Of a stretch of DNA of 64,000 bases, positions 24,980 through 32,822 are shown in pieces (position 1 is the stretch's first letter; the number at the start of each line of letters is the position of its first letter). The translations under genes and the position numbers were made by a program. This stretch comes from Streptomyces sp. DH-12 (GTDB taxonomy: Bacteria; Actinomycetota; Actinomycetes; Streptomycetales; Streptomycetaceae): contig NZ_PPFB01000001.1 in NCBI RefSeq assembly GCF_002899455.1, forward strand, positions 5,245,001 through 5,309,000, in the 5' to 3' direction. The notes below the pieces were generated by a model. That model was not told the DNA's origin. It saw nothing but the letters and a program-made list of their open reading frames with translations, and made no database searches.

Positions 24980-25879
24980 TCACGGCCCCGGCGCCGTGAC
25001 CGTCCGGTAGGCGATCTCGGCGAGCTTGGCCTGCCCGTCGACGCTCGGGTGGAACCAGTCCCAGCGGCTCAGCTCCGCGGTGCCGAACCGGTACGCGTAC
25101 ACCTCGCCCCCGTCGGTGCGGCACCGGCTGTCCTTCGCACACACCTCGCGCAGCACCTCGTTGTAGTCCTCCACACGCCGCTGCACCGTCGCCCGCCGCT
25201 CGGTCGCCGCCGCGTCCAGCGCGTCCGCGTCGCCCAGCATCGACGGGCAGATGCCCAGCTTCCAGATCCGCCTGCCCAGCTCGCTGGTCCGCCCCTGCGA
25301 CCACAGCCGCTTCAGGTCCGGCACGCTCGCCACGTACACCTGCGCCTTCGGCAGCGCCTCGCGCAGGGTGCGCATCGCCGCCTCGAAGTCCGCGCGGAAC
25401 TCCTCCACCGGCGTCATCGCCGACACGCTCTCCCGGCAGGCGTCGTTCGCGCCCACCATCACCGCCACCAGCTCCGGATCGCGCCGCACCGCCCGCGCCA
25501 TCTGCCCCGGCAGGTCCGCCATCCGGGCGCCGGTCACCGCGTGGTTCCAGCTCCGCTCGGCCGCCCCGGCCCGCCCCAGCAGCCGTACGGCCAGACTGTC
25601 GACCTGCTCGCTGTCACCCGTCGCCCACGACACCTCCGGACAGTCCGCCAGCACCGCGCAGGCGTCGAACCCTCGGGTGATGGAGTCGCCCACCGCGGCC
25701 ACCGAGTCCGGGCGGGTGTCCCACAGCGGTGTCGGCCTGGCGGACGGAGTCCCGGAGGCGGCCGCACCGGGAGCCTCCCCGCCGCCCGCGTCGCAGCCCG
25801 CCACGCCGAACGCGACGGCCGCCACCGCGGCGGACAGCGCCCGCGCACGGCGTCCCCGCCTCCACGTCGCCTGCCCCAT
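24980..25879 (-). CDS. Secreted SGNH/GDSL-hydrolase lipoprotein
   Basis: 299 residues from the ATG at 25879, which has GGGAGG six bases upstream; a longer frame to 25939 lacks one. The lipobox VAGC gives a lipidated Cys29. The SGNH blocks are AAVGDSITRGFDACA (nucleophile Ser), VMVGANDACR (Gly-x-Asn-Asp) and WDWFHPSVDG (Asp-x-x-His). Six or more Cys, for example in CPEVSW, CPSML and CAKDSRCR, suggest disulphides outside the cell. Members hydrolyse esters of lipids, acetylated sugars or cutin; the substrate is not known. Confidence 0.88.
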   Translation of the reverse strand: MGQATWRRGRRARALSAAVAAVAFGVAGCDAGGGEAPGAAASGTPSARPTPLWDTRPDSVAAVGDSITRGFDACAVLADCPEVSWATGDSEQVDSLAVRLLGRAGAAERSWNHAVTGARMADLPGQMARAVRRDPELVAVMVGANDACRESVSAMTPVEEFRADFEAAMRTLREALPKAQVYVASVPDLKRLWSQGRTSELGRRIWKLGICPSMLGDADALDAAATERRATVQRRVEDYNEVLREVCAKDSRCRTDGGEVYAYRFGTAELSRWDWFHPSVDGQAKLAEIAYRTVTAPGP

Positions 25880-26154
25880 CCGCCGCCTCCCCGAGTGTCC
25901 CGCCTCGTCCGTGCCGTCCCCCACCCCATAACAACGCACGGGAGTTCCCGCTCCTCCGAGGGGCCCGCCCGGCGATGAACCCCGGCGCCCGCACAGGCGT
26001 CCTGCCGGGTGAACGGCACGACTTTCCCGTCACCGGGACGGACGGTCCGTCACACCCCTGGCTCCGTCGCACGGTAGCCTCGCCCTCAACGCGGCCCGCC
26101 GGGCCGTGACCGTTCCGCCCGATCGAAGACGACCCGCTCAGCCCGGAGGTTCCG

Positions 26155-26649
26155 GTGACGACTCGTGGAGTTCTGTACGTGCACTCCGCGCCGCGCGCGT
26201 TGTGCCCGCACGTCGAGTGGGCCGTCGCCGGGGTGCTCGGCACGCGCGTCAGCCTCGACTGGATCCGCCAGCCGGCCGCCCCCGGCACCTGGCGCTCGGA
26301 GTTCTCCTGGCAGGGCCAGGCCGGCACCGCCTCCAAGCTCGCCTCCGCGCTGCGCGGCTGGCAGATGCTGCGCTTCGAGGTCACCTCCGAACCGTGCCCC
26401 GCCGCCGAGGGCGAACGCTACAGCTGCACCCCCGACCTCGGCATCTTCCACGCCGTCACCGGCATCCACGGCGACATCCTCATCCCGGAGGACCGCCTGC
26501 GCGCCGCCCTGGTCCGCTCCCGCACGGAGGACACCGACCTGGAGTCGGAGATCGCCAAACTCCTCGGCAAGCCCTGGGACGACGAACTCGAACCCTTCCG
26601 CTACGCAGGCGAAGGCGCCCCGGTCCGCTGGCTCCACCAGGTCGTCTGA
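26155..26649 (+). CDS. DUF3145 protein
   Basis: 164 residues from a GTG with GGAGG five bases upstream. It is a single compact domain starting TTRGVLYVHSAPRALCPHVE and containing SEFSWQGQAGTASKLASALR and SCTPDLGIFHAVTGIHGDI. This is the DUF3145 family, highly conserved in actinobacteria and without known function. It is cytosolic, and convergent with fabF; the conserved placing beside the fatty acid synthase locus in Streptomyces is known to me but may only be synteny. Confidence 0.88.
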   Translation: MTTRGVLYVHSAPRALCPHVEWAVAGVLGTRVSLDWIRQPAAPGTWRSEFSWQGQAGTASKLASALRGWQMLRFEVTSEPCPAAEGERYSCTPDLGIFHAVTGIHGDILIPEDRLRAALVRSRTEDTDLESEIAKLLGKPWDDELEPFRYAGEGAPVRWLHQVV

Positions 26650-26670
26650 GGGGCGCGGGGAACCGCGCGA
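26650..26670 (+). repeat. Dispersed 21-bp Streptomyces-type repeat, copy 1
   Basis: GGGGCGCGGGGAACCGCGCG plus A starts at the last base of the DUF3145 stop codon. The first 20 bases are repeated exactly at 42765-42784, also near the 3' end of a gene. Similar short elements are scattered in Streptomyces genomes. The GCGCGGgGAaCCGCGC core can form a hairpin. Confidence 0.75.
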
Positions 26671-26710
26671 ACCCCCGCCGCCCCGCACGCCGACGATCCG
26701 CAGAAGAACC

Positions 26711-26746
26711 GGAAGGGGCCCACCTCCCCAGAGGTGAACCCCTTCC
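26711..26746. terminator. Bidirectional hairpin between DUF3145 and fabF
   Basis: GGAAGGGG at 26711-26718 pairs with CCCCTTCC at 26739-26746, with an inner CACCTC/GAGGTG pairing (26721-26726 with 26731-26736). It lies between convergent genes and can serve both. Confidence 0.75.
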
Positions 26747-26750
26747 ACGA

Positions 26751-26768
26751 ACCGCCCCCGGGGGCGGT
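26751..26768. repeat. 18-bp perfect palindrome at the fabF stop
   Basis: ACCGCCCCCGGGGGCGGT is its own reverse complement and reaches into the fabF stop codon (26768-26770). It lies directly beside the hairpin at 26711-26746 and may act with it in termination. Confidence 0.6.
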
Positions 26769-28039
26769 CAGACCGTCCGGAACGCCAACACCACGTTGTG
26801 CCCCCCGAACCCGAACGAGTCGTTCAACGCGGCGATCCGCCCGTCGGCGGGCAGCTTCCGCGCCTCACCGCGAACGACATCCGCGTTCGCCTCGGCCTCA
26901 GGATCCAGGTTCTCCACGTTGATCGTCGGCGGAGCCACCCGGTGGTACAGCGCCAGCACGGTCGCGACCGACTCCACACCACCGGCGCCGCCCAGCAGGT
27001 GTCCGGTCATCGACTTCGTCGCGGACACCGCGAAGTGATCCGCGTCGTCGCCGAACACCTTCCGCAGCGCCTTCAGCTCGGCGATGTCACCCGCCGGCGT
27101 CGACGTGGCGTGCGCGTTCACGTGCACGATCTCCGCCGGGTTCAGGTCCGTGCGGTCCAGCAGGTTCTGCAGGGCGTGCGAGATGCCCCGCCCCTCCGGC
27201 TCCGGCTGCACGATGTCGTGCGAGTCGGCGGAGATGCCCTGGCCGACCGCCTCCGCGTAGACGCGGGCGCCGCGCGCGGCGGCGTGCTCGGCGGACTCCA
27301 GGACGACCACACCCGCGCCCTCGCCCATGACGAAGCCGTCCCGGGCGAGGTCGTAGGGGCGCGAGGCGCCCTGCGGGTCGTCGTTGTTCTTGGACATCGC
27401 CATCATGTTGCCGAACGCGGCGATCGGCAGCGGGTGGATCGCCGCCTCCGTGCCGCCCGCGACGACGACGTCGGCGCGTCCGGTGCGGATCATCTCGATG
27501 GCGTAGCCGATGGCCTCCGCGCCCGAGGCGCACGCGGACACCGGGGTGTGCACGCCCGCGCGGGCGCCCACCGCGAGACCGACGTTCGCGGACGGGCCGT
27601 TCGGCATCAGCATGGGGACGGTGTGCGGGGAGACGCGGCGGACGCCCTTCTCCTTCAGCACGTCGTACTGGTCCAGCAGGGTCGTCACACCGCCGATGCC
27701 GGAGGCGATCACCGCGCCCAGCCGGTCGGGGTCGACGTCCGGGATCTCGCCGGCCTTGCCCTCGAAGCCGGCGTCCGCCCAGGCCTCCTTGGCCGCGACC
27801 AGCGCGAACTGCGCCGAGCGGTCCAGGCGGCGGGCCTGCGGCCGGGGGATGACCTCGGTGGGCTCCACGGCCACCGGGGCCGCGATACGGACCGCCTGCT
27901 CGGCGGCCCACTCCTGCTCCAGGAGCTTCACGCCGGACCGTCCGGCGACGAGGCCTTCCCAGGTCGAGGCCGCGTCGCCACCCAGCGGTGTGGTTGCGCC
28001 GATACCGGTGACGACCACAGTGCGATTGGTCGAGCTCAT
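26768..28039 (-). CDS. fabF: Beta-ketoacyl-ACP synthase II
   Basis: 423 residues from the ATG at 28039 with GGAGAAAG upstream. The KAS II fold has the active-site Cys170 in VSACASGAEAIGY, His310 in VNAHATSTPAGD, Lys342, and His347 in KSMTGHLLGGAGG. It extends acyl-ACP with malonyl-ACP in fatty acid synthesis in the cytosol. It is the last gene of the fabD-fabH-acpP-fabF operon, 104 bp after acpP. The combination of genes, with no second KS-like chain-length factor beside it, separates it from type II polyketide KS genes. Confidence 0.96.
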   Translation of the reverse strand: MSSTNRTVVVTGIGATTPLGGDAASTWEGLVAGRSGVKLLEQEWAAEQAVRIAAPVAVEPTEVIPRPQARRLDRSAQFALVAAKEAWADAGFEGKAGEIPDVDPDRLGAVIASGIGGVTTLLDQYDVLKEKGVRRVSPHTVPMLMPNGPSANVGLAVGARAGVHTPVSACASGAEAIGYAIEMIRTGRADVVVAGGTEAAIHPLPIAAFGNMMAMSKNNDDPQGASRPYDLARDGFVMGEGAGVVVLESAEHAAARGARVYAEAVGQGISADSHDIVQPEPEGRGISHALQNLLDRTDLNPAEIVHVNAHATSTPAGDIAELKALRKVFGDDADHFAVSATKSMTGHLLGGAGGVESVATVLALYHRVAPPTINVENLDPEAEANADVVRGEARKLPADGRIAALNDSFGFGGHNVVLAFRTV

Positions 28040-28143
28040 CGGAATTCTTTCTCCAACGATTGACGAGGATGCGTACGGCGCCACCGCCGGGTGGCGGGGC
28101 CGGGGGACTCCCGGCCCTGGCGGGGCTCACGCCCCGCGCGTGC

Positions 28144-28392
28144 TCAGGCCTGGTGCTTGAGGATGTACTCGGTCGCGTCGCCGACCGTCTTGAGGTTCTT
28201 GACGTCGTCGTCCGGGATCTTGACGTCGAAGCGCTCTTCGGCGGCGACGACGACCTCGACCATGGACAGCGAGTCGACGTCCAGGTCGTCGGTGAAGGAC
28301 TTGTCCAGCTGGACGTCCTCAACCGGGATGCCGGCGATCTCGTTCACGATCTCCGCGAGACCGGCGACGATCTCTTCCTGAGTGGCGGCCAT
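28144..28392 (-). CDS. acpP: Acyl carrier protein of fatty acid synthesis
   Basis: 82 residues from the ATG at 28392, with GGAG upstream. It is strongly acidic, with the phosphopantetheine site Ser41 in DDLDVDSLSMVEVV. The helix before it and the NLKTVGDATEYILK end are typical of AcpP. It carries growing acyl chains between FabD, FabH, FabF and the reductases. It lies between fabH and fabF in the fasR-linked operon. The SLSMVE variant of the usual SLDxVE is normal for Streptomyces. Confidence 0.96.
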   Translation of the reverse strand: MAATQEEIVAGLAEIVNEIAGIPVEDVQLDKSFTDDLDVDSLSMVEVVVAAEERFDVKIPDDDVKNLKTVGDATEYILKHQA

Positions 28393-28472
28393 GGTGGCGC
28401 TCCTTCGTTGTGATTCCAGAGGGTGTGGCGGTGCTTTCTCCTGTACCGGAAGCATGATCCGGCACGGAGTGC

Positions 28473-29501
28473 CTAGGGGAGGGTAACGACAGTCGCGGCG
28501 TAGACGAGACCCGCCCCGAAGCCGATGACGAGCGCGGTGTCGCCGCTCTTCGCCTCGCCGGTCGCCAGGAGCCGCTCCATCGCGAGCGGGATCGAGGCGG
28601 CCGAGGTGTTGCCGGTGGTGCGGATGTCACGCGCGACCGTGACGTGCTCCGGCAGTCTGAGGGTCTTCACCATCGAGTCGATGATCCGCACGTTGGCCTG
28701 GTGCGGGATGAAGACGTCCAGGTCGTCCGCGGTGATCCCGGCCGCGTCCAGCGCCTGCTGGGCGACCTTCGCCATCTCGAACACGGCCCAGCGGAACACC
28801 GCCTGGCCTTCCTGGGTGATCGCGGGCAGCTTGAGGTCGCCCTTGCTGTCCCGGGGAAGCTCCGCGAGGTCGCCGCCGAAGCGGTCCCACGCGTAGGTCT
28901 GCTTGATCGTCTGGGCCTTGTCGCCCTCGGAGCCCCACACGGTCGGGCCGATGGCCGGCTCCTGCGAGGGGCCGACGATCACGGCGCCCGCGCCGTCACC
29001 GAACAGGAAGGCCGTCGCGCGGTCCTCCAGGTCGGTCAGGTCGCTCAGCCGCTCCACGCCGATGACCAGGACGTACTCGGCGGACCCCTCGACGACCATG
29101 CCCTTGGCGAGGGTCAGGCCGTAGCCGAAGCCCGCGCAGCCGGCGGAGATGTCGAAGGCGGCGGCCCTGTCCGTGCCGAGCCGGTCGGCGATCTCGGTCG
29201 CGATGGCCGGGGTCTGCGCGAAGTGCGACACGGTCGACACGACGACGGCGCCGATCCGCGAGGCGTCGATCCCGGCGTCCGCGATCGCCTTGCCGGACGC
29301 CTCGACGGACATCGCGGCGACGGTCTCCTCGGGCCCGGCCCAGTGCCGGGTCTCGATGCCGGAGCGGGAGCGGATCCACTCGTCGGACGAGTCGATCGTC
29401 TCGAGGATCACCTCGTTCGGCACGACCCGGGTGGGACGGTAGCCGCCCACGCCGAGGATGCGCGCGTACGGGGCGCCCTTGCTGGGCTTGATCTTCGCCA
29501 T
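28473..29501 (-). CDS. fabH: Beta-ketoacyl-ACP synthase III
   Basis: 342 residues. KAS III features are Cys122 in DISAGCAGFGYGL, His267 in FIPHQANVRIID and Asn298 in TTGNTSAASIPL. It condenses a starter acyl-CoA with malonyl-ACP; in Streptomyces branched starters are preferred, giving iso and anteiso fatty acids. The gene begins 21 bp after fabD and lies 80 bp ahead of acpP. The length and motifs match housekeeping FabH, and the operon context is against a pathway-specific KAS III. Confidence 0.96.
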   Translation of the reverse strand: MAKIKPSKGAPYARILGVGGYRPTRVVPNEVILETIDSSDEWIRSRSGIETRHWAGPEETVAAMSVEASGKAIADAGIDASRIGAVVVSTVSHFAQTPAIATEIADRLGTDRAAAFDISAGCAGFGYGLTLAKGMVVEGSAEYVLVIGVERLSDLTDLEDRATAFLFGDGAGAVIVGPSQEPAIGPTVWGSEGDKAQTIKQTYAWDRFGGDLAELPRDSKGDLKLPAITQEGQAVFRWAVFEMAKVAQQALDAAGITADDLDVFIPHQANVRIIDSMVKTLRLPEHVTVARDIRTTGNTSAASIPLAMERLLATGEAKSGDTALVIGFGAGLVYAATVVTLP

Positions 29502-29522
29502 GCGGTCGGCTCCTTAAGGGCG

Positions 29523-30443
29523 TCAGGCGGCGTGCTCGGCGACGAGCTCGCGGGCCGCGTCGAGGTCGGCGGGGGTCTTCAGGGCCAGCGTCTCGACGCC
29601 GGGCAGGGCACGCTTGGCCAGGCCCGTCAGGGTGCCGCCGGGGCAGAGCTCCAGCAGGGCCGTGACGCCGAGCTCCTTGAAGGTCTCCATGCACAGGTCC
29701 CAGCGGACCGGGTTGGCGACCTGGCCCACCAGGCGCTCCAGCACCTCGGCGCCGGACGCGACCGCCTCGCCGTCCTTGTTCGACACGTAGGCGACCTTCG
29801 GGTCGGCGGGCGCGAGGGCCTTGGCGGCCTCGGCCAGCGCGTCGACGGCGGGGGCCATGTGGCGGGTGTGGAAGGCGCCGGCGACCTTCAGCGGGACGAC
29901 CCGGCGCACGCCCTCGGGCTTGTCGGCCTGCAGCGCGTCGAGCTGCTCCTTGGTGCCGGCGGCGACGATCTGGCCGGCCCCGTTGACGTTCGCCGGGGTG
30001 AGGCCCAGCTTCTCCAGGTGCGGGAGGGTCACCTCGGGGTCGCCGCCGAGCAGCGCCGCCATGCCGGTCTCGGTGACCGCGGCGGCGTCGGCCATGGCCA
30101 GGCCCCGCTTGCGGACCAGGGAGAGGGCGGCGGAGTCGTCGAGGACGCCGGAGAGGGCGGCGGCGGTGATCTCGCCGACGCTGTGACCGGCGACCGCGCC
30201 GGGGGCGATGTCACCGAGTGCCGAGGCGGACAGCAGCCCGGCCGCGACCAGCAGCGGCTGGGCGACGGCCGTGTCGCGGATCGCGTCCGCGTCGGCCTTC
30301 GTGCCGTAGTGGGCGAGGTCGAGTCCGATGGCGTCCGACCACGCGGCGACGCGGTCGGCGGCGCCGGGGAGTTCGAGCCATTCGGTCAGGAAGCCGGGCG
30401 TCTGGGAGCCCTGGCCGGGAGCGACGAGTACGAGCACTCTCAC
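29523..30443 (-). CDS. fabD: Malonyl-CoA:ACP transacylase
   Basis: 306 residues from a GTG at 30443. It starts LVLVAPGQGSQTPGFL and has the nucleophile Ser88 in GHSVGEIT and the base His192 in GAFHTRHM. It moves malonyl from CoA to ACP for fatty acid synthesis and, in Streptomyces, often also for polyketide synthases. It is the first gene of the operon; the start is 61 bp from an inverted repeat that fits the FasR operator. Confidence 0.95.
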   Translation of the reverse strand: MRVLVLVAPGQGSQTPGFLTEWLELPGAADRVAAWSDAIGLDLAHYGTKADADAIRDTAVAQPLLVAAGLLSASALGDIAPGAVAGHSVGEITAAALSGVLDDSAALSLVRKRGLAMADAAAVTETGMAALLGGDPEVTLPHLEKLGLTPANVNGAGQIVAAGTKEQLDALQADKPEGVRRVVPLKVAGAFHTRHMAPAVDALAEAAKALAPADPKVAYVSNKDGEAVASGAEVLERLVGQVANPVRWDLCMETFKELGVTALLELCPGGTLTGLAKRALPGVETLALKTPADLDAARELVAEHAA

Positions 30444-30503
30444 ACTCTCTCTTGCGTACGGGCGCGGCCGCCCGTGAGGACAAGGACGAAGAACCGGAGG
30501 GGG

Positions 30504-30524
30504 TTTTGTCGACCCTCCACAAAA
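30504..30524. promoter_or_regulatory. FasR-type operator (TTTTGT-N9-ACAAAA)
   Basis: TTTTGT at 30504-30509 and ACAAAA at 30519-30524 form an inverted repeat between the fasR stop and the fabD start. It stands out as A/T-rich in a GC-rich region. FasR of S. coelicolor is known to activate the fabD operon by binding its promoter; that this repeat is the site is my inference from position and symmetry. Confidence 0.7.
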
Positions 30525-30527
30525 AGG

Positions 30528-31733
30528 CTAGGTCTGGAGATCACCATCGGCCAGACGCCCCAGGATCAGTGCGATCCGCAGGGTGAACGCCGAGCGTACA
30601 TCGGAGGGTGACCATCCGGTGACGTCTGTCACACGTCGGAGCCGGTAACGAACGGTGTTGGGGTGAACGAACAGCATCCGCGCCGCGCCCTCGAGGCTGC
30701 TCGCCTGTTCGAGATACACGCTGAGTGTCTCCAGGAGTGCCGCGCCGGCCTCCTCGAGCGGTCTGTAGATCTCCTCCACCAACTGCTCGCGCGCAGAGGG
30801 GTCCCCGGCGATCGCGCGCTCCGGCAGCAGATCGTCCGCCAGCACCGGACGCGGGGCGTCCTGCCAGGCGGAGCACGCCTTGAGACCCGCGGCGGCGGCC
30901 TGCGCGGACCGGGTCGCGGCCAGCAGGTCCGGCACCACGGGGCCGGCCACGACGGGACCGGCCGCGTACGGGCCGATCAGCGACTTCGCGACGGCCAGCG
31001 GGTTGTCGCTGCCGCCCGCGATGACGACGAGCCGGTCGCCGAGCACCCCGGTGAGCACCTGGAGCTTGGCGTGCCGGGCGGCCCGCCGGATGGCCTCCAC
31101 GGTGAGCTCGGAGTCCCCGTCGGGAGCGGTGCCGAGCACCACGCACACGTGCTCCGGGGAGTTCCAGCCGAGCGCGGCGGCCCGGGACACGGCGCCCTCG
31201 TCGGCCTCCCCGCTGAGCACGGCGTTCACCACCAGCGACTCCAGGCGCGCGTCCCAGGCACCGCGTGCCTCGGCGGCCTGGGCGTACACCTGGGCGGTGG
31301 CGAACGCGATCTCACGGGCGTACACCAGGAGCGCCTCGCGCAGCATGCTCTCGTCGCCGGGGGCCGCCACCTCGTCGATGGCGGTCTCCATCACCTCGAT
31401 GGTGGTGCGCACCATCTCCACGGTCTGCCGCAGCGTGATGGCCCGGGTCAGCTCGCGCGGCGCGGTGCCGAAGACGTCGGTGGAGATGGCCTGCGGGGCG
31501 TCGGGGCGCCGGAACCACTCGGTGAAGGCGGCGATGCCCGCCTGGGCCACCAGGCCGATCCAGGAACGGTTCTCCGGCGGCATGGCCCGGTACCAGGGCA
31601 GCGTCTCGTCCATCCGCGCGATGGCCTGGGCGGCGAGACTGCCCGAGGACTGCTCCAGCCGCTTCAGCGTCGCTGTGTGCGGATGGGCGGGGCGTGCGGC
31701 GGGTCCGGGGGTGGTGGTTTCGGGTTCGGGCAC
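30528..31733 (-). CDS. fasR: PucR-family activator of fatty acid synthesis, FasR
   Basis: 401 residues from a GTG. The N-terminal two-thirds is a ligand/dimer region with a GGDEF-like fold part around ERAIAGDP. The C-terminus is a PucR helix-turn-helix with ARMLFVHPNTVRYRLRRVTD and DVRSAFTLRIALILG. It is the homologue by place and family of SCO2386 of S. coelicolor, a positive regulator of fabD-fabH-acpP-fabF. Its stop is 84 bp from fabD and the operator sits in that gap. An acyl-CoA or similar ligand is possible but not known. Confidence 0.92.
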   Translation of the reverse strand: MPEPETTTPGPAARPAHPHTATLKRLEQSSGSLAAQAIARMDETLPWYRAMPPENRSWIGLVAQAGIAAFTEWFRRPDAPQAISTDVFGTAPRELTRAITLRQTVEMVRTTIEVMETAIDEVAAPGDESMLREALLVYAREIAFATAQVYAQAAEARGAWDARLESLVVNAVLSGEADEGAVSRAAALGWNSPEHVCVVLGTAPDGDSELTVEAIRRAARHAKLQVLTGVLGDRLVVIAGGSDNPLAVAKSLIGPYAAGPVVAGPVVPDLLAATRSAQAAAAGLKACSAWQDAPRPVLADDLLPERAIAGDPSAREQLVEEIYRPLEEAGAALLETLSVYLEQASSLEGAARMLFVHPNTVRYRLRRVTDVTGWSPSDVRSAFTLRIALILGRLADGDLQT

Positions 31734-31877
31734 GGGGACAAGACTGCCTCATCCGGACGGCGGGCCGTGCCCCAGGGTCGCACCCGCTCCCGCGTCCGTG
31801 CCCCGTGTCCGGGCTCCGGTGCCCCCGGCCGTGCGCCGTCCCCGTCCCCTCCGGCAGGGCCTACGGTGGAGGGCGTG

Positions 31878-32534
31878 ATGGACGTCAGGCGAGCGAGCGA
31901 GCGCTACAGGGGCGGAGACCCGGCGGCGGGCATCGAGTCGTGGCACGCCTTCTCCTTCGGCCCCCACTACGACCCGGACAACCTGCGCTTCGGCGCGGTG
32001 ATCGCCTGCAACGAGGAGCACCTGGGTCCGGGCGCCGGCTTCGACGAGCACCCGCACAGCCACACCGAGATCGTCACGTGGGTGATCGCCGGCGAGCTGA
32101 CCCACCGCGACTCCACGGGCCACGAGACGGTGATCCGGCCCGGCGACCTCCAGCGCCTCAGCGCGGCGTCGGGCGTCCGCCACGTGGAGCGCAACGCGGG
32201 CCGCACCCCGCTGACCTTCCTCCAGATGTGGCTGGCCCCGCTGAAGCCGGGCGGCGAACCCCGCTACGAGGTCGTCCGCGGCATAGCCGACTCCACGCCG
32301 TACGCCCTCCCGGAGGCGGGCGCGATGCTCCACGTCCGCCGGCTGTCGGCGGGGGAGCGCACGGAAGTCCCCGCGGCGGCCCACGCCTACGTCCACGTGG
32401 TCCGCGGCGCGGTCCGCCTCGACGGCGAGACCCTGAACCAGGGCGACGCGGCCCGCCTCACGGACGAGAAGGACGCGGAGGCGGTGGCGGAGGGGCCGGC
32501 GGAGGTGCTGATGTGGGAGATGTCGGCGTTCTGA
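31878..32534 (+). CDS. Pirin-family cupin protein
   Basis: 218 residues from the ATG at 31878 with GGAGGG upstream (a GTG directly before is also possible). Two cupin halves are visible; the first carries the metal motif FDEHPHSHTEIVTWVIAGEL with three His, then GDLQRLSAASGVRHVERN with a fourth His and Glu. Pirins are iron proteins; some act as quercetinases, others bind transcription or metabolic partners such as pyruvate dehydrogenase E1. It is divergent from fasR, 144 bp apart. It is shorter than the common 290-residue pirins. Confidence 0.85.
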   Translation: MDVRRASERYRGGDPAAGIESWHAFSFGPHYDPDNLRFGAVIACNEEHLGPGAGFDEHPHSHTEIVTWVIAGELTHRDSTGHETVIRPGDLQRLSAASGVRHVERNAGRTPLTFLQMWLAPLKPGGEPRYEVVRGIADSTPYALPEAGAMLHVRRLSAGERTEVPAAAHAYVHVVRGAVRLDGETLNQGDAARLTDEKDAEAVAEGPAEVLMWEMSAF

Positions 32535-32822
32535 CCACCGGCTCCGGTGCTCGGGCGGAAGCACCCCGGTGGCCGTCCATGTCGCGCTGAAACCCCGCGT
32601 CGTGGACGACGGGAACGCCTGCTCGGCATCTTCGGCCCACGCGTCGATGCGCTCGTGGGACGACCTGACGGCGTCGGTCAGCTCTTCCGGCGCCCTGGGC
32701 TTCGGGTGCCCGACGTCCAGCCTCGGTTCCCGCAACGTCAGTGTCCGGACGGTGGGTGACAGGGCTCCGCCCCGGCGCGGTGGACCGTGCCGGGGCGGAG
32801 GGGGAGTGCTGTGGTCAGGACC
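32535..32822. other. Gap between pirin and protease genes
   Basis: 288 bp without a secure gene. A minus-strand frame near 32735 reads plausible protein for about 50 codons, but it has no ribosome site and runs on antisense through the pirin gene, so it may be a decayed fragment or chance. The 3' side holds the terminator at 32765-32800. Confidence 0.4.
32765..32800 (-). terminator. Terminator of the subtilase gene
   Basis: CTCCGCCCCGGCGCGG at 32765-32780 pairs with CCGTGCCGGGGCGGAG at 32785-32800 over 16 bp with one G-T-type mismatch and a four-base loop. It is 22 bp past the protease stop. Confidence 0.8.

Noticed and set aside
26768..30443. Ketosynthase, ACP and acyltransferase genes as a polyketide cluster
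   Set aside because: Gene order fabD-fabH-acpP-fabF with fasR and full-length single KS without a chain-length factor identifies the primary fatty acid synthase.
32400..32735. Minus-strand frame with about 50 protein-like codons beside the pirin gene
   Set aside because: No ribosome site, and most of it is antisense to the pirin gene; at most a decayed fragment.
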